In this document: positions 35,211-50,689 of the stretch, in pieces | How positions within the stretch are numbered: the first letter of the stretch is position 1 | Layout: every line of letters starts with the position of its first letter | Origin: Gonapodya sp. JEL0774 | Taxonomy: Eukaryota > Monoblepharomycota > Monoblepharidomycetes > Monoblepharidales > Gonapodyaceae | Direction: 5' to 3' | Assembly (NCBI GenBank): GCA_027604505.1 | Contig: JADIIX010000027.1 | Coordinates: 62,001 to 126,000, forward strand | Length of the DNA stretch: 64,000 nucleotides | The notes under the pieces: model-generated | Told to the model about the DNA's origin: nothing | Databases searched by the model: none | What the model saw: the letters and a program-made list of their open reading frames with translations, nothing else | Program-made: the position numbers and the translations under genes

Positions 35211-38200
35211 ATGCTAGACCCGTCGTCCCTGTCCCTCTCGGCAGACGACCTTTCAATCTACTCTCAACTTTTCCATATCGGTGACGTCGAGAAACGTGGT
35301 GTCATTTCAGCTGCGACTGCTGTGCCGCTCTTGACGAGGTCCAAATTGCCACAGACGACTTTGGCTGAGGTGAGTTGGAAGGCAGCGATGCCTTTTCAGA
35401 GGACAAAGTTATCTCTTAAGTTGAATTCGAGGACAAGATTTGATGTTGGAGTTGCAGTTGTATTTTTCTCGATGGCGGTATTGTGGTGGGGTATGGGGTT
35501 GCCTGTCGCAGCACGTGTCCCTCTCCCATCGTCAATTGGAACTTCTGCCCCAATTGTCGCTTCTTTTCGATTGTTGGAGCACCATGAAGGAACCTGTCAT
35601 ATTTTTTGCCCAACCGGCTGGTGCAGTTCCCCCGGGCCCCGTCGGGGCGAGCACCCCAGAATGTTCAGGATCATGATCGACCAGACTATCACTCGGTTGA
35701 TCGCTGGATTTCTCGTGGAACCTCAAGTGAAATCCGATGCGGGTATATCTGGTGTGTGGGAAACGAAGCATGCCCAAGATGAAGCCAACTTCGTCAGACA
35801 CTGGCCAATCGAGGAACTCAATTCTTGGCGTCCGTAGTGTCATTTCAGAGAAAGTAACTCAAACTGCCTTTTCCACATAGATATGGCAACTGGGTGATCC
35901 CGAGGGCAAGGGATACCTAACTCAACAGGGTTTCTATCGAGTCCTCAAACTAGTTGCTGTTGCGCAAATGGGACAACCTGTTATGCTAAATTTGCTCAGC
36001 ATGAGTGAGTTATATGGGGTGGTGGCTATGCATAGTACGGGGAAGCAGTTGGAACAGGAATGCTTGTGGCCAGCTTAACCAGGGAGCACATTCTGAGTTG
36101 AGAAGAAGCGAACGCGAAGAAGCTGAAAATTGATTATTTGGCTGAACGAACTCTGGTGATGTGGAAATGGACGCTTGGGTGGGGTCGAGTACCCTTGGAG
36201 AGCTGCATGAAATCTGGGGAGTCAAATCTGACCCTGTCTTTGACAACAATCAACTCCACATTGACATCATCTTCCCCCTATGACCACTCCCATCACCTCA
36301 TCTCGTCCCCCTCTTTCGTGCGGACGTTTCTGATTCTTACCTTAAAGAAACACCACCCCCTACATTTGAGGGCCTCGAACTTACCCCCTCTCCTGCCCCG
36401 TCGCCTGTCGCAACTCTAGCTCGGCGTGACACTGCGTCATCGCCTCCTCCTCCCGACCCCATCTTCTCATCACCAGCACCGACCTCCTACACTTCACCCT
36501 ATGCGGGAGCTTCGCCTGCAGCAGGTGCTATGGCGCCCCCACCACCGCCTCAAATATCTTCAGAGGACAAAGCAAGATGGCAGGCGGCGTTTGTGGGGTG
36601 TTCGCCCACCGCGGGTATGGTGGGGATAGAACAGGCCGGGGCAGTGTTCGTACAGAGCGGGTTGCCACCGGACACTCTCAGGACTGTGCGGTGAGTAGGG
36701 TGTGGGTGAACATCAAGGGACAGATGTAGCTCTTGTAGCAACAGAGTATCACGTTATAAACGCGACCGGTGAACCGATGTCTTCGTTATCGTAACGTTAC
36801 TCACAATGTTCGGGCCTGTCTCCAGGAACCTTGTGGACCCCACCGCCTCCAACCGCCTCTCTCTTCCTTCCTTCTCTGCCGCAATGTACATCCTCTCCCG
36901 CTTGCGATCCCATGAGCTAACATCCGTGCCAACATCACTTCCATCGGGTCTGCTTGCGCAGTTCGAACACTACACAACACCGTCGGCGGCTTCTCCCGCT
37001 TCCGCTCAACCCGCGACCCCTCCCGCATACACACAGCCCTCTCCACTGCCGTCGCAGCAGCAGAGTTTGGGCTCCGTGGTACTTGGTCAGTCCCGACCCC
37101 CTTTCCAAGCGTCCTCTGCACCTCCTGCCGCACCTGGCCTGTCGTCGATATCTTCGGGGACTTCTTTCGCGTCGCCAGGAGCTACGGTGGGTCTTGGTTT
37201 TGGGAAGATGGACTCATTTTCGACCGCGACATTGGGAGGGCAAGGTGGTCCTCCCGCAGCTCCAGCTGCAAGACCGGCTGCATCATCAGTTTTGGGAACT
37301 TTGGGCGGACTTGCTCAAAACGACGGTTGGATAGTACCGCAGGCGGATAGAGGAAGGTACGGCGAGATATTTGACCAGACGGATGGAGGTAGGAAGGGAT
37401 ATCTCACTGGTGAGCTTTCGTTAGTCCCGTGTCCCAGCACATATCTCTCGAATATCCGCTCCTCACTGGCTTCATCGTTAACTTCTTGCGTCAGGCGAAG
37501 AGGCGGTGAACTTCTTCGTAAAATCTAACCTGCCTCAGGAGCAGCTGGCCCAAATCTGGTGCGTACACAGTCATCGAACATATTTTGACGCCGTTTAGAG
37601 AAATATAGATGCCTTCTCGTGTTCTTTTCGCCTTTCACCTCATTTTACACTAGGGACCTCGCAGCGATCCGCAAGATTGGTCAGCTGTCTCGAGACGAGT
37701 TTTCGGTCGCAATGCACCTCATTCGCCAAGCACGCCAAGGGATTCCTCTCCCGACCGTCCTTCCAGCTGATCTTGTGCCACCTTCTTTGAAGCCTGCGGC
37801 TCCAGTTCCAGCTCCTGCCCCAGTGCCACCCCAGCAAACCCAGAGTGTGAAGGATTTGTTCGACTTTGGATCACCTGCTCTGACCCCCGTGCCCGCTGTG
37901 GCTAAGCCGCCGGCGATGGCATTGGTGGATGTGAAGGGAGCGGGATCGGGTGGGTTGCGTGCCTTTGCACTCGAAGGACAAATAAAGCATTCTTAGTTGT
38001 GCACACACAGGCTTCGGTAACCTGCAAGCAACCTCGGCGCTGTCCTTGTCCAACCTCTCTCCATTGTCAGCACCTTCTGCTGGCCCGCCTGCTTCTTCAA
38101 TGACCACAACGGCTTCACCGTCCCTACTCTCTTCCAGTCCCCCGTCTTCCTTTGCGGCCACGCAAAATGCGGGACTTGAAAGTATTCAAAAGGACTTAGG

Positions 38201-40633
38201 TCGGGCTCGCGTCGACATCCGCCTCGGCGAATCTCAGCTTGCCGACTCGCAGCGTCAGGTTGCCGAGTTGACGCATGCACGTTCTACACTCGAAATGGAG
38301 TTGAGACAGCTTGGCGAACAAAAACGTGAAGTTTCGATTCGCATCGCGACAGCGAGGAGCGAAGTCGAGGCCAGGCGGAGGGCAAATGTGGAGCTCGAAG
38401 CCGCGGTGAGGAGGGAGCAAGCTGAATTAGCGGCTGCCCAAGACGAGGTGTCCAGAAGCAACAAAGAGGCGGAGGAGATGAGAAATGCCGGGGAGGCCGT
38501 TGAGGCTCTGTTGGCAAAAACCAGGGCAGATGGTGAGAAGGTCAGGGCAGAGATTGCAGCGGCAGGAGATCGTGCTGCGGTGTTGAGAGTTCAATTGGAG
38601 AAGCTTCGAGCTGAAGAGAGGCAATTGAGGACATATTTGGAGCAGGCGAGACAAATGCAAGCCACTGCAGTCCAACATGCAGAGCAGCTGGCAAAAGAGA
38701 AAGTGGACATGGAAAAGTCCAACGAGGCGCTTAAAGCTAGTATTGCCGCCACAGCAGCAGCTGCTGTTCCCAAACCGAGTCCACCAGCCACAACGCTGGG
38801 AACGCCGGGGCCTATTGCTCGTCATCCGCCACCCCCGCCACCTTCGTCAGCTGCGAAGAACAATGACTTTTTGGGTCTCGACATCGCTTCTTCTGCAGCT
38901 GGGTTGGGGCTGGCAGCTCCCAAGAAAGACTCAGTTGGAGCGACGGCGTCTGACAAGGGGAAAGAGAAGGAGCCGCTACGGGACTTACCAGGAAAGCCCG
39001 TTCAGGCTAGTCCATCGACTTCCAGTGGTACACTACTATCCCCGCCCAGCTCCATGGGCGAGGCTTTGCGCGGCAACACTCCTAGTCCGCTTACAGAGTT
39101 CCAGGCGAAGTTCCCTGAAATGCCTATGACGGTGAGGATGATTTGGGGTTCTGCTATCCAAGTGTGCGAAGAGATGTGACGTGGCTTTTCAATCCACAGA
39201 GCGATGCCGAAGATCCATTTGCTGCAAACGAGTTCGATGCACCCAAACCAGTGCTAGCCGATAGCTTTGCGGTAGCGGCTAAGTCCCCGCCGCTCCCCGC
39301 AGCCTTTGAGGCCGATTTTTCAAGCGCGTTTGGTAGGGAGGCAGCAGCTCCTGCAGTGAGCGCTTCTCCTGGGGCTACGACAACCACTTCCTCACTCACC
39401 CAGTCCCGAGAGTCACCGGTCGCCCCAAACTCGTCCGCGGCTAAGGACTCTGAAAACGTACCAGTCGCCACAATTCCTTCATCTCCTGTGAAAGAACAAC
39501 TTCCATCGAACGTTGCATCGCCTGATTCCGCACCCAATGAATCGTTCCCGAGCATGGAAGATTTTGAGGCTGAGTTTGAGAAATCACCAACCCATCACCC
39601 CAGCTCTGCTCCACCGCCGATGTCCCCTGTTGCAGCGTCGTCACCAGGAACTGGGCCACCACCTGTCCCTCCATTGAGTTTGAAGCCGATTTCACCAGGC
39701 ACAAGGCCAGGCCACAGTCCACAGCCGTCGGGCTCATCAGAGTTCGACTCTGCGTTCGGTATGCCATCGAATACCACGGCAAGTGTCAATCGTGCTAAAA
39801 CGCCGGATCTGGAAACTGAATTCAAAGCTGCTTTCGGACCCGGCTCCGGGGCACCACCTTCGGAGCTCGCATCTGTCCCCAAGCTCAATGCTGGAAAGGA
39901 TTTGGCTGCGTTCGACTTCGAGGCTGAGTTTTCGGATGACGCTTTCAAGTTCACGCCCGACTTCGGCGGTGCCGTAAAGCCAGGCCCACCGCCAGCACGT
40001 CCGGCTCCGCCGAAACCACCGGCCATGACCGCAGCCCAATCTGCTGCTTTTGAAGCCGATTTCGGCTCTGCTTTCAGCGAGCCGTTTCCGTCAATTGCTT
40101 CGCCTGGGATCGGACAAGCACCTGGTTCTGATCCCTTCGCTGCGGCTTTCGGGCCGTCCCAGCCAGTTTCCTCCAACTCTGGTGGAGCACGAGCCTCCTG
40201 GGATCTCGATACTGTGTTCGGCCCGGGACCTGCATTTGGTGGGATGACCACTGGTGTAAATGGCAAGGATCCTTTTGGGGCGTCACCGACTTTCGGTCCA
40301 ACAAACTCCACACCTCCTCCTGCCTACAGCGGTGCCGCTGATAATGCCTTTATAGCAGACTTCAGCTCGGCGTTCGGTCCTGCTGCTCCTGGAATTGCGG
40401 GAGCAACGGCCTTCCCCACAGAGTTCGCCCAAGCGCCAACATTCTCTCTGCCCTCCACGTTTTCGCCGGGTCCCTCTCGGCAACAAGATAATCAGAGCCC
40501 AGACGGCAAGGATATTCCGGCAGAAGTGAAACAAGTGATGGAGCTAACTGGCGTTGGCGCAGAGAGGGCGATGGAAGCACTAGTGAAGTACGATATGAAT
40601 GTGGAGAGGTCTGTGAACCACATTCTTGGATAG
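35211..40633 (+). CDS. EDE1: Ede1/Eps15-like endocytic scaffold (three EH domains, UBA)
   Basis: Early clathrin-mediated endocytosis scaffold that binds NPF motifs and ubiquitin. Exons: 35211-35369, 35881-36004, 36348-36690, 36826-37409, 37495-37558, 37654-37949, 38011-39131, 39200-40633; 1374 residues, phases agree. Seen: EH1 (ending QIWQLGDPEGKGYLTQQGF), EH2 (DKARWQAAFVG to SLPSFSAAMYILS), EH3 (RYGEIFDQTDGGRKGYLTG, then IWDLAAIRKIGQLSRDEFSV), Pro-rich linkers, a coiled-coil of about 200 residues (from GLESIQKDLGRARVDIRL), a disordered part with repeated acidic/aromatic FEADF-SAF and DPFAA motifs, and a C-terminal UBA (IPAEVKQVMELTGVGAERAM). Introns 35370-35880 and 36005-36347 are long for this window. 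AATAAA follows at 40655. ATG 35211 has a good context; see the alternative 5' exon at 34856. Confidence 0.93.
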
Positions 40634-40752
40634 ACTCTGAGATTACAATTTGCGAAATAAAATGCATCGGAATTTCAGTTTTGGTGTTTGTTGCTTCGGC
40701 ATACATGCAGCGTCTTCGCATTCTGTTCAACACACACTCTGAACTCTTTCGG

Positions 40753-42780
40753 ATGTCGTTCCATTGTCCCCTTTGTGATGCTTCATTCGAAGATATTCTG
40801 ACATTAGACACACATGCAGATTCCCATTTTGATGTTATCGATAGCGCCCACACGGCAGCAAAGGATTCTCCTCCGCTGAAACCGGAGCTATCGGACAGTT
40901 CTGCCCACGTTTCCACGGAGGTCAGCACGGGCTTGGAAAATTCAGACTTCCTCTCAGTGGGTGGAGTCACCTTCGCTCGGTGCTCAGAACTGCATTGTCA
41001 GGAGCTTCTACCAGTTGGAGATTGGAACAACCACTTGTCTATGCATACTGCGGAGGTGAGAAGATTGCGGTCATTATATTTCACGTGCTATCTCTCTCTT
41101 ACTTTCCCCTTTTCTGCGTATTGCGTGTATATCGATCTCAGAAACTCCACGCAGAAGAGGTTGCCGGCCGCGGCGCCATGGAGGCTGCCTCCTTTCGGTC
41201 TCTCAAGCGCCGCTTTGAGGGTGTTGCAGCAGATGACGAATTTCGATCCGCTCCTTCGCCTGCTCCATTCCTCGCAACTGCTTCCACAACAGGAGGAGCA
41301 TCAGTTCCCCTTCCTTCCTCCGGGTATGTCCATCAATTTCGCACCGCGCTTCAACGTGACCTTCAATCTGGCCGTATCACGTCTTCCGAATACGACCGAG
41401 AGATTGAGCGGCTCGAACATAATGCCCGGTCTGCAGAAAACACTCTCCGTCTTGCGCTGAATGAATCAGCAGAGGCTTCAGACAACCCAGACGATGACGC
41501 GCTCTCTGATGAAGAATCTTCCTCACCGGCTCAGCCTTCTTATGACCCTTCATTTCCGGAAAAGACTCTCGGCCTCGTCCCCCATATCTCCATGCTATTA
41601 TCCACGGTCGGCATGACTAAAAGACGTGTGTCTGCTCGACTATGCAATCCAGGGGTTGTTCATCATAGCTGGGACCCTGGTGGTGAGTGAACATATATCG
41701 TCTGTTGCACATTAGAAGAATGGACGGGTCCTGTTGGCAACAACATTCGAGGACCACTGACTTCTTTGTCATATGCACTCGGCAGACCGCCATTGGGGTT
41801 GTGGCTACCGTAACATCCAAAATAGCTTATCTTCTCTTCTATGCATCCCTGAGTATTCTTCTCACCTTCGCATGGAGCTTAAGAAGAGGAATGGTACCGA
41901 GGATGTCCCATCCGTTCCGACAATACAAGGTTTGATTGAGAGAGCGTGGAGAGAAGGTACGCAAGTACATGCGGTGAGGGAAGCAGCCGTCCCACTTACA
42001 CAGCTCAAGCACTTGGAATTGGTTCCAGGCTGGGACCCGTCAGGGTCTCTCCAGCTGTCCAATCGCCTCTCTGGGACTCGCAAGTGGATTGGAGCTACCG
42101 AATGTGCAGCATTGCTCGGCTCACTAGGTGTAAGGTGGGATTTCCTTGAAATGGAGCAAGATATTGACATGGTTGAAACCTTCCACTCCGCACCATGAAG
42201 ATTCGAGGTCATCGACTTCCACCTTGCAACAGGCCCAAATCGATCCCATCCCCTCCTCTTCGATTTCGTTGAGGACTTCTTTTTCGGGAGTGTGCAAGCT
42301 GAACATAAGCCGATTGCCCCACTCACTTCGAGTTCACATCGCCCTGTTCAGACGCCAGCAAAATCAGCTTACGCAGCTTTAATGACAGCGTCAGCGGCCG
42401 GTAAAGAGGGTGTTCGAGCTCTGACTAACAGGCCTGCTCTTTACTTCCAGCACCAAGGTTGGTCCTGTTTCAGGTTGGGGTTGGTTGCAGTTGTCACACG
42501 TGATGTATCACCGCTCTCTGAACCAGGTCACTCTCGCACAATTGCCGGCATTACACTCACTCCCAACTCTGCAGGATCTGCGACTCGACATCTCGTCGTC
42601 TTGGATCCTAGCCGTCGATATAACCCCGCCTCCCTACCTCGCTCTGCGCAAGGTTTTCGTGTTCCCATGGAGAGGGCACGACATGCACAATACCAAATCG
42701 TGATACCACGTGGGGTCGGCTGGCCCAATGAAAGTTGTAAGAGGAAGGAGATGGTGATTGAGAGCAGAAGGATACCATAG
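40753..42780 (+). CDS. ZUP1: ZUP1/ZUFSP-type K63-specific deubiquitinase
   Basis: Papain-fold peptidase related to UFM1 proteases; ZUP1 cleaves K63 ubiquitin chains in genome maintenance. Exons: 40753-41055, 41142-41682, 41786-42134, 42201-42457, 42527-42780; 567 residues, phases agree. Seen: N-terminal C2H2-like fingers (FHCPLCDASFEDILTLDTHA and a second near CSELHC...H...H), a disordered acidic linker, then the catalytic domain with active Cys in DRHWGCGYRNIQNSLSSL, LSGTRKWIGATECAALL, HPLLFDFVEDFF, the catalytic His in QHQGHSRTIAGI and Asp in VVLDPS. C-terminus AQYQIVIPRG to ESRRIP matches the family end. The donor at 42458 is GTTGGT and that 69-bp intron keeps frame, so a read-through ORF hides it. 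Only 119 bp downstream of the Ede1-like stop. Confidence 0.93.
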
Positions 42781-43056
42781 TCGGAGCGTGCGGCATGGAT
42801 GGGGCGCGTGAGAGGGTGGAGTGGAGCATGCAGATGGACTTTCGATGTGTATATACGAGACGGTATCTCATTTCGAGACGGATATCTCAATCCGTCTCAT
42901 TTTAAGTCACTAAAACAAAATGAAAACGCACCCAAGACCACAGAAATAATAGCAACCTTCAAAAGAAACCAATTAACTATTCGTTGTGCCCCACGACTAC
43001 CCACAAGCGTTACAGTGAGGTTTCCAACGACCGCCACTCGAGCATTAGTTATATCA

Positions 43057-45882
<2,826 letters not shown>

Positions 45883-47390
45883 CTGTCGAGAGTGTAATAT
45901 TGGTTAATCACGGTCGAGTATTGAGCAATTTCTCAACCGCGGGTAGATTATGGGATGGGGGGTGCTTCATATGTATCAAGAAGGAATCCACCTCCACTGA
46001 TAATCAATAGATGGGGCAAGTGGGTCGAATCTTTGCTTAAAGAGGTGTTGATTCCACAGCTCCTTTTTCTCGTTTTTGCAACGATGACGTCGAGAGAGAT
46101 GTGATGCCAAATCAACTCAAACAAACCCACAAAGCTGTGAATCCGATCAAGGAAGCAGTAAAAGCCCCGATGAGGGCAAGTCTGAGTCCAGTGCGCGATA
46201 GATCGGTGGAAGGGTGGGTGCTGCTAACTTTATCGACCCCTCGTTCGGTTTGATGTGTACCGTGTTTGGGTTGACTCGGGATTCACCACCATGATAGCAC
46301 AATAATGCCAAATCCCCTTTTCTTGATTATCTTTGAAATAACAAAAGCACCATCCAGAAATTTCCTGTGTAAAGCGGATCTCCGTTGTCGATCACGATTT
46401 GGAAAGACAATACCTGTTCTCATTGTATAACCACGAGACTACAACCATAGCGGGAGTTATCGGACAAAACTTACTTCATATTGGGGTTATGGGAGTAGTT
46501 GTCGGCTCCGATTTCAAAAGAACCTTCAAGCGAGTGAGCGTGGACAGAGTGCCGCACAGCCACCAGAATCAATACCGGGACACATATAAAAAGCCCGCCT
46601 TAACACTCTGTTCTCACGAAAACGAACCTTCGCGCACAAACACCAGTACAATGGATCTAATTGCTCGTGACTTACTCGGTGACCGACTCTTCCACCCGCT
46701 TCCCCATCGAAGGGAACCACTATTCCATTTGAGCTGAAGGAAACTCCACCGATTATTTGATTACAGCGTGAATATACGTAAATGATATTTTCTTCTGTTA
46801 CATAATAGATCTGCTCACTTACAAAGTACACCACTGCACATTCGTGTGTGTGAAACAGAGACTTGCAACGTGTCCCCCGGGAATCCATTCAAGTTGAGGC
46901 TCTCGAGGATGTGCTCACGATTCGAGCAGAATGCAAGGTGGATGCAAAGGAGGAAAAAGAAAGAAGGCACCACATCATGGAGAGGAGTTACGGTAATTGG
47001 TGATCGGCCCACAGTTTCAGGCACTCTCAACCCTTTTCTGACTCTTGCACATTGTTTCCTCTCAGGCAAAATCGAAAGAAGTTTACGTCTCCTTGCTGAC
47101 AAAGGTAGTGAACTCAGCAGATTTTGATGATACGATAGCTGGGAGCTTGTGCCTGTTGCTTTCTTTGAGAGTCCGCAGACAAGGGAAAACGCAAAGGGGC
47201 TGATCATGGATATAGTTTGCTTTATTATTTTGCGTATACATATAATTCTGAGTTTGCTGCCAGAGTCGCTGCCCAGATTCGGTGCCAGAGTCGGTGCCCA
47301 ACCTCCCCGACAGCGACGGAAGCTAATTGTAATACCGACAATCCATCCCATCCACTACTGAGGAATCCCATTCAACTATCGCTCGCTACA
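45883..47390. other. Intergenic; TATA-containing promoter-like region
   Basis: Divergent stretch between the kinase and the first nitronate monooxygenase. No conserved protein seen. One TATA-to-ATG arrangement is listed separately at 46586. Confidence 0.45.
46586..46593 (+). promoter_or_regulatory. TATA-box-like element
   Basis: TATAAAAA, 58 bp upstream of an ATG at 46651 that opens a 28-codon ORF (stop 46735-46737). The ORF is too short to judge; a first exon of a spliced gene or an uncoupled TATA are equally possible. Confidence 0.35.
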
Positions 47391-49767
47391 ATGGCCGCAC
47401 CCCCATCAGAAACTCTTGCAACCCCTCTCACTAAGTTGCTGGGCATTAGGGTATGTTGTCCGCTCAGCGGAACGATCGACTTCACTTCGACTGTTCTTCT
47501 GATCCCCATCTTTCTCCGCTTTTCGCTCGTTTACCGTCCATCCATCGTGCCTGTGCCCTGATGTACCTTAGTATCCCATTTTACTCGCTGGTGGGGCTGA
47601 TTTGGATGACGTTCCTGTTTCCTTGTTCCGACCTCCTGTTCGTCTCTTTTCTCTATCCACTGCTCATTTCAATATCTAATCGGATGACGAAACTTTCATT
47701 GCATCTTAAATTGCGCCAGGAATGGTATGTCTATTCCCTTTGTTGGTGTTCACGACGAGCATCTGACTGTACCGTCCATTGCAACTTCTCAATCCTTAAT
47801 CAGGGCGCTGTCAGCGGCCCCGAGCTTGCTGCTGTAAGCTTCCTTTCCTTTGTTTCTCTTTAAAGTTCTCCTCATCAGCTCCTCGTCACACCTTCTAATC
47901 AACTCCCATCTACTCACAGGCAGTTACCAAGGCCGGGGGACTGGGAGTCATGGGTGGCATTCGATGGAGCCCCGAAGCTCTTCTATCTGCTATTAAGAAG
48001 CTGAAGGAGGAGCTCAATGACGAGAACGCCGCGTTCGGTGTCGATTTGCTACTTCCACAACTTGGGGGAAACGCTCGAAAGACGAATTACGACTACACCA
48101 AGGGTCAACTCCCCGCCTTGGTTGATATTATGATTCAGGAGAAGTGCAGGGTTAGTAAATTCGGGTGTTGAATGTGTGTGTCGTCCTGATTTCAATAGCA
48201 CAATCTCATGTTCTTGTTGCCTAGTTGTTCGTCTGTGCTGTCGGCGTCCCACCAAAGTGTGAGCGTGGTCTGTTGATAGTCCCTTTTCACAGCAATGACG
48301 TAATTCCGCATCTTCAGGGGTCGTCGACAAACTTCACGCTGCCAAGATCCCCGTTAGTGAGTTCTCCTTGCTCACCGCTGATATTGTCTCATTTGCTGAC
48401 AGGGTATCACAATTTGTTTAGTGAACAGTGCGTGATTCCTCTGATGTGCCCGACGATTGAATCGTTCTTTTGATGTCGCTGTTTTGAAACAAATTTAGTG
48501 ATCGGGGCGCCCAAGCATGCAATCAAAGCGCTTGCCGTTGGAGTCGGTGAGTGCTTTTTTCTTCTCTGTTCTTTTTTGGTTTTGACATCTACAGCCGATT
48601 TTTCAGATGCTATCTGCGCTCAAGGGTGGGTCTTCATCGTGGTGCCACCTGAATGCACTCCTCCAACTCACACCTTTACAGCGGGGAAGCCGGAGGTCAC
48701 ACTGGAGAAATTCCCACTTCCATTCTTGTTCCTGCTGTTGTAGATGTGTGTCGGGGAAAGAAGAGCCCCCTGACGGGTCAACAGGTCTCCGTGTGAGTAT
48801 GCGACTTATGAAAGGAATTTTGTTGCGATTCCTTTGTTAGAACAGTTTCTTCTTTTGACTTCAAACCGAACCAAATGCGCCCCAGCGTCGCTGCCGGTGG
48901 AATTTTCGACGGACGTGGTCTCGCCATGTCCCTTTGCATGGGTGCTGAGGCGGTTTGGGTTGGGTATGTTTGACATGGCGTTTGCTTGTCATCATATTCG
49001 TTTCGCTCATTGTAGCTGGTTCGGATTTACGATGAAAGCACCCGATTTGTGGCGGCAGCCGAAGCTAACTCATCCCCTCGTCACAAGCGGGCGATTGTCC
49101 AAGGTGGATACACGGACACAGTCAGGTGAATTATTTACGATGAGTGTATTCTCCGTTACGAGCAACCAGTTAATCACGTCCGGTGCTTATTTTAGGACGC
49201 TCATTTTCTCCGGTCGGCCAATGAGAGTTATCAAGACGCCATACATCGAGAAGTACGTGCAAACGTCAGACTGTTGACTAAACAGTGTCTTTGATAACCG
49301 ATATCCCTCATGAAACTTCACACAATAGTTGGGAAGCTAATCGACAAGCCGATATTGCCGCGCTCACTAAAGAAGGTCTTATTCCCTACGAATGGGAAAT
49401 GGACGAGAAGCAAAAGAAGGGGGAAGAAGTGTCCGCCGAGGTCGTCATCCAAAGCACACGGATGTTGGCCGGGCAGGTTTTGGGCGCCATCGATGCCGTC
49501 AAACCTGCGGCAGAGATTGTAAACGAGGTGAGTCCTCAGCTAAATTGCTCATCTGTAGACCTGTCTCTCTGATTTGTTCTCCCGCCTTGATCGTGCTGCA
49601 ACTCACGACTGCGAATTTCAGATGGTGATGTGAGTATAGTGGACAGATTCGCTGCTTTCAATTGTCCCAACGCACATTTTTCTGATTTGTCGTCTTTGTT
49701 TGTCAGTGACTGTTTGAGAGTGATCAGGGAAAATGGATCAAAGATCGCCCCTGTTCCGAAGCTTTGA
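47391..49767 (+). CDS. Nitronate monooxygenase (2-nitropropane dioxygenase family), paralog 1
   Basis: FMN TIM-barrel enzyme oxidising nitronates. 17 exons: 47391-47450, 47572-47590, 47720-47724, 47804-47833, 47920-48150, 48225-48258, 48318-48356, 48422-48427, 48499-48546, 48607-48625, 48682-48792, 48886-48963, 49039-49125, 49196-49252, 49329-49527, 49622-49629, 49707-49767; 363 residues, phases agree throughout. Seen: YPILLAGMG, AVTKAGGLGVMGG, GVDLLLPQ, NMIGAPKHA, ICAQGGEAGGHTGE with the family's catalytic His, AAGGIFDGRGLAM, EAVWVGTRF. Exons of 5, 6 and 8 nt are required to keep the protein intact; the 5- and 6-nt ones match paralog 2 exactly. Paralog 1 has an intron after GPELAA and one before the 8-nt exon that paralog 2 lacks. 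Tandem with paralog 2, 922 bp apart. Confidence 0.9.
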
Positions 49768-50689
49768 AGTGTGCTGTTTCGTGTCCCATGAGAATTACTC
49801 ACAACTGAATACATATACGTCACTTTACTGTAATGAAGTTGTTGTCACAAAAACGAACTCTGCCACACTGACAACCGTGGAATATGCTTTCGTAGGCGCT
49901 CTGGTTGGCCCTGTAAAGATATGCCTGTACAAAATTATCAACCCAAACTAAAGTGAGTAACTTGGGATCCCGCCACATAGTACGTTCGAAAAGGGTTACT
50001 CCTTTGGGCCAGATTGTACTGGATATGCGTTCTGTCGACGTTAGCTTTGAATGCGAAGGCAAGAACAATAACCATGAGCCATGTGGCTACCAGATCACGA
50101 AAAAGCTTCCATTGTGGCTGCTTTTGCTCTCTTTGCCTTGGTGGGAGGGTGGGAACTTGGTTGAAACTTTGGTTTTGTTGTTGCTCAAACGTCTCACCAT
50201 CGAGGAGCACGCCAACCATATACCCGATATGTACAGCCACGCAACTTGTGAAACTCGCCAAACTTCACCGGAGGATGCTAACTTTAGGGATAAAAATCAA
50301 GTTCTTCGTCTGATTCTGAGCAACTTCTCCACCGAACATCACACCTGACTTCGTGAATATTGCGTAGACAGATACATTTCTGATATTGCGATCAGAACAT
50401 CCCAGCTGCTACAAGTCCAGATATTGGCAGTCCTGACCGCAAAAAAATCAGAGACGACAATTTGTTAGTAGACTTAATGTTCCACAGATGAACTTTACAG
50501 TGTGTTTTGGGCTCATGGGGATGCCACTGACCCCAACGGGGGGTGGGGGAAAAGGAAAAACAAGAACGTTTCCGAAGGGATCGGTGTTGCGGAAAGGAAT
50601 CTGCCGAGTGCATAAAGAGAGAGACTCCCCCACACTTTTGCACCATCACCTCATTTTCCCCCATCACATTCAAACCCATTTCTATCCAA
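49768..50689. other. Intergenic between the tandem paralogs
   Basis: No gene seen. A minus-strand frame at 49938-50261 contains a hydrophobic run but has no ATG. The right end is the likely promoter and 5' UTR of paralog 2 (pyrimidine-rich CCCCCATCACATTC tract before the ATG). Confidence 0.45.

Noticed and set aside
35370-35837. Read-through extension of the first Ede1-like exon
   Set aside because: Frame is open past the donor by chance; the EH domain resumes only at 35881 after a clear acceptor.
39154-40311. Minus-strand ORFs opposite the Ede1-like tail
   Set aside because: Shadow of the low-complexity DPF/FEADF region; no splice context.
49953-50348. Plus-strand ORF between the paralogs
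   Set aside because: No ATG start, no recognisable motif, and no splice sites in helpful phase.
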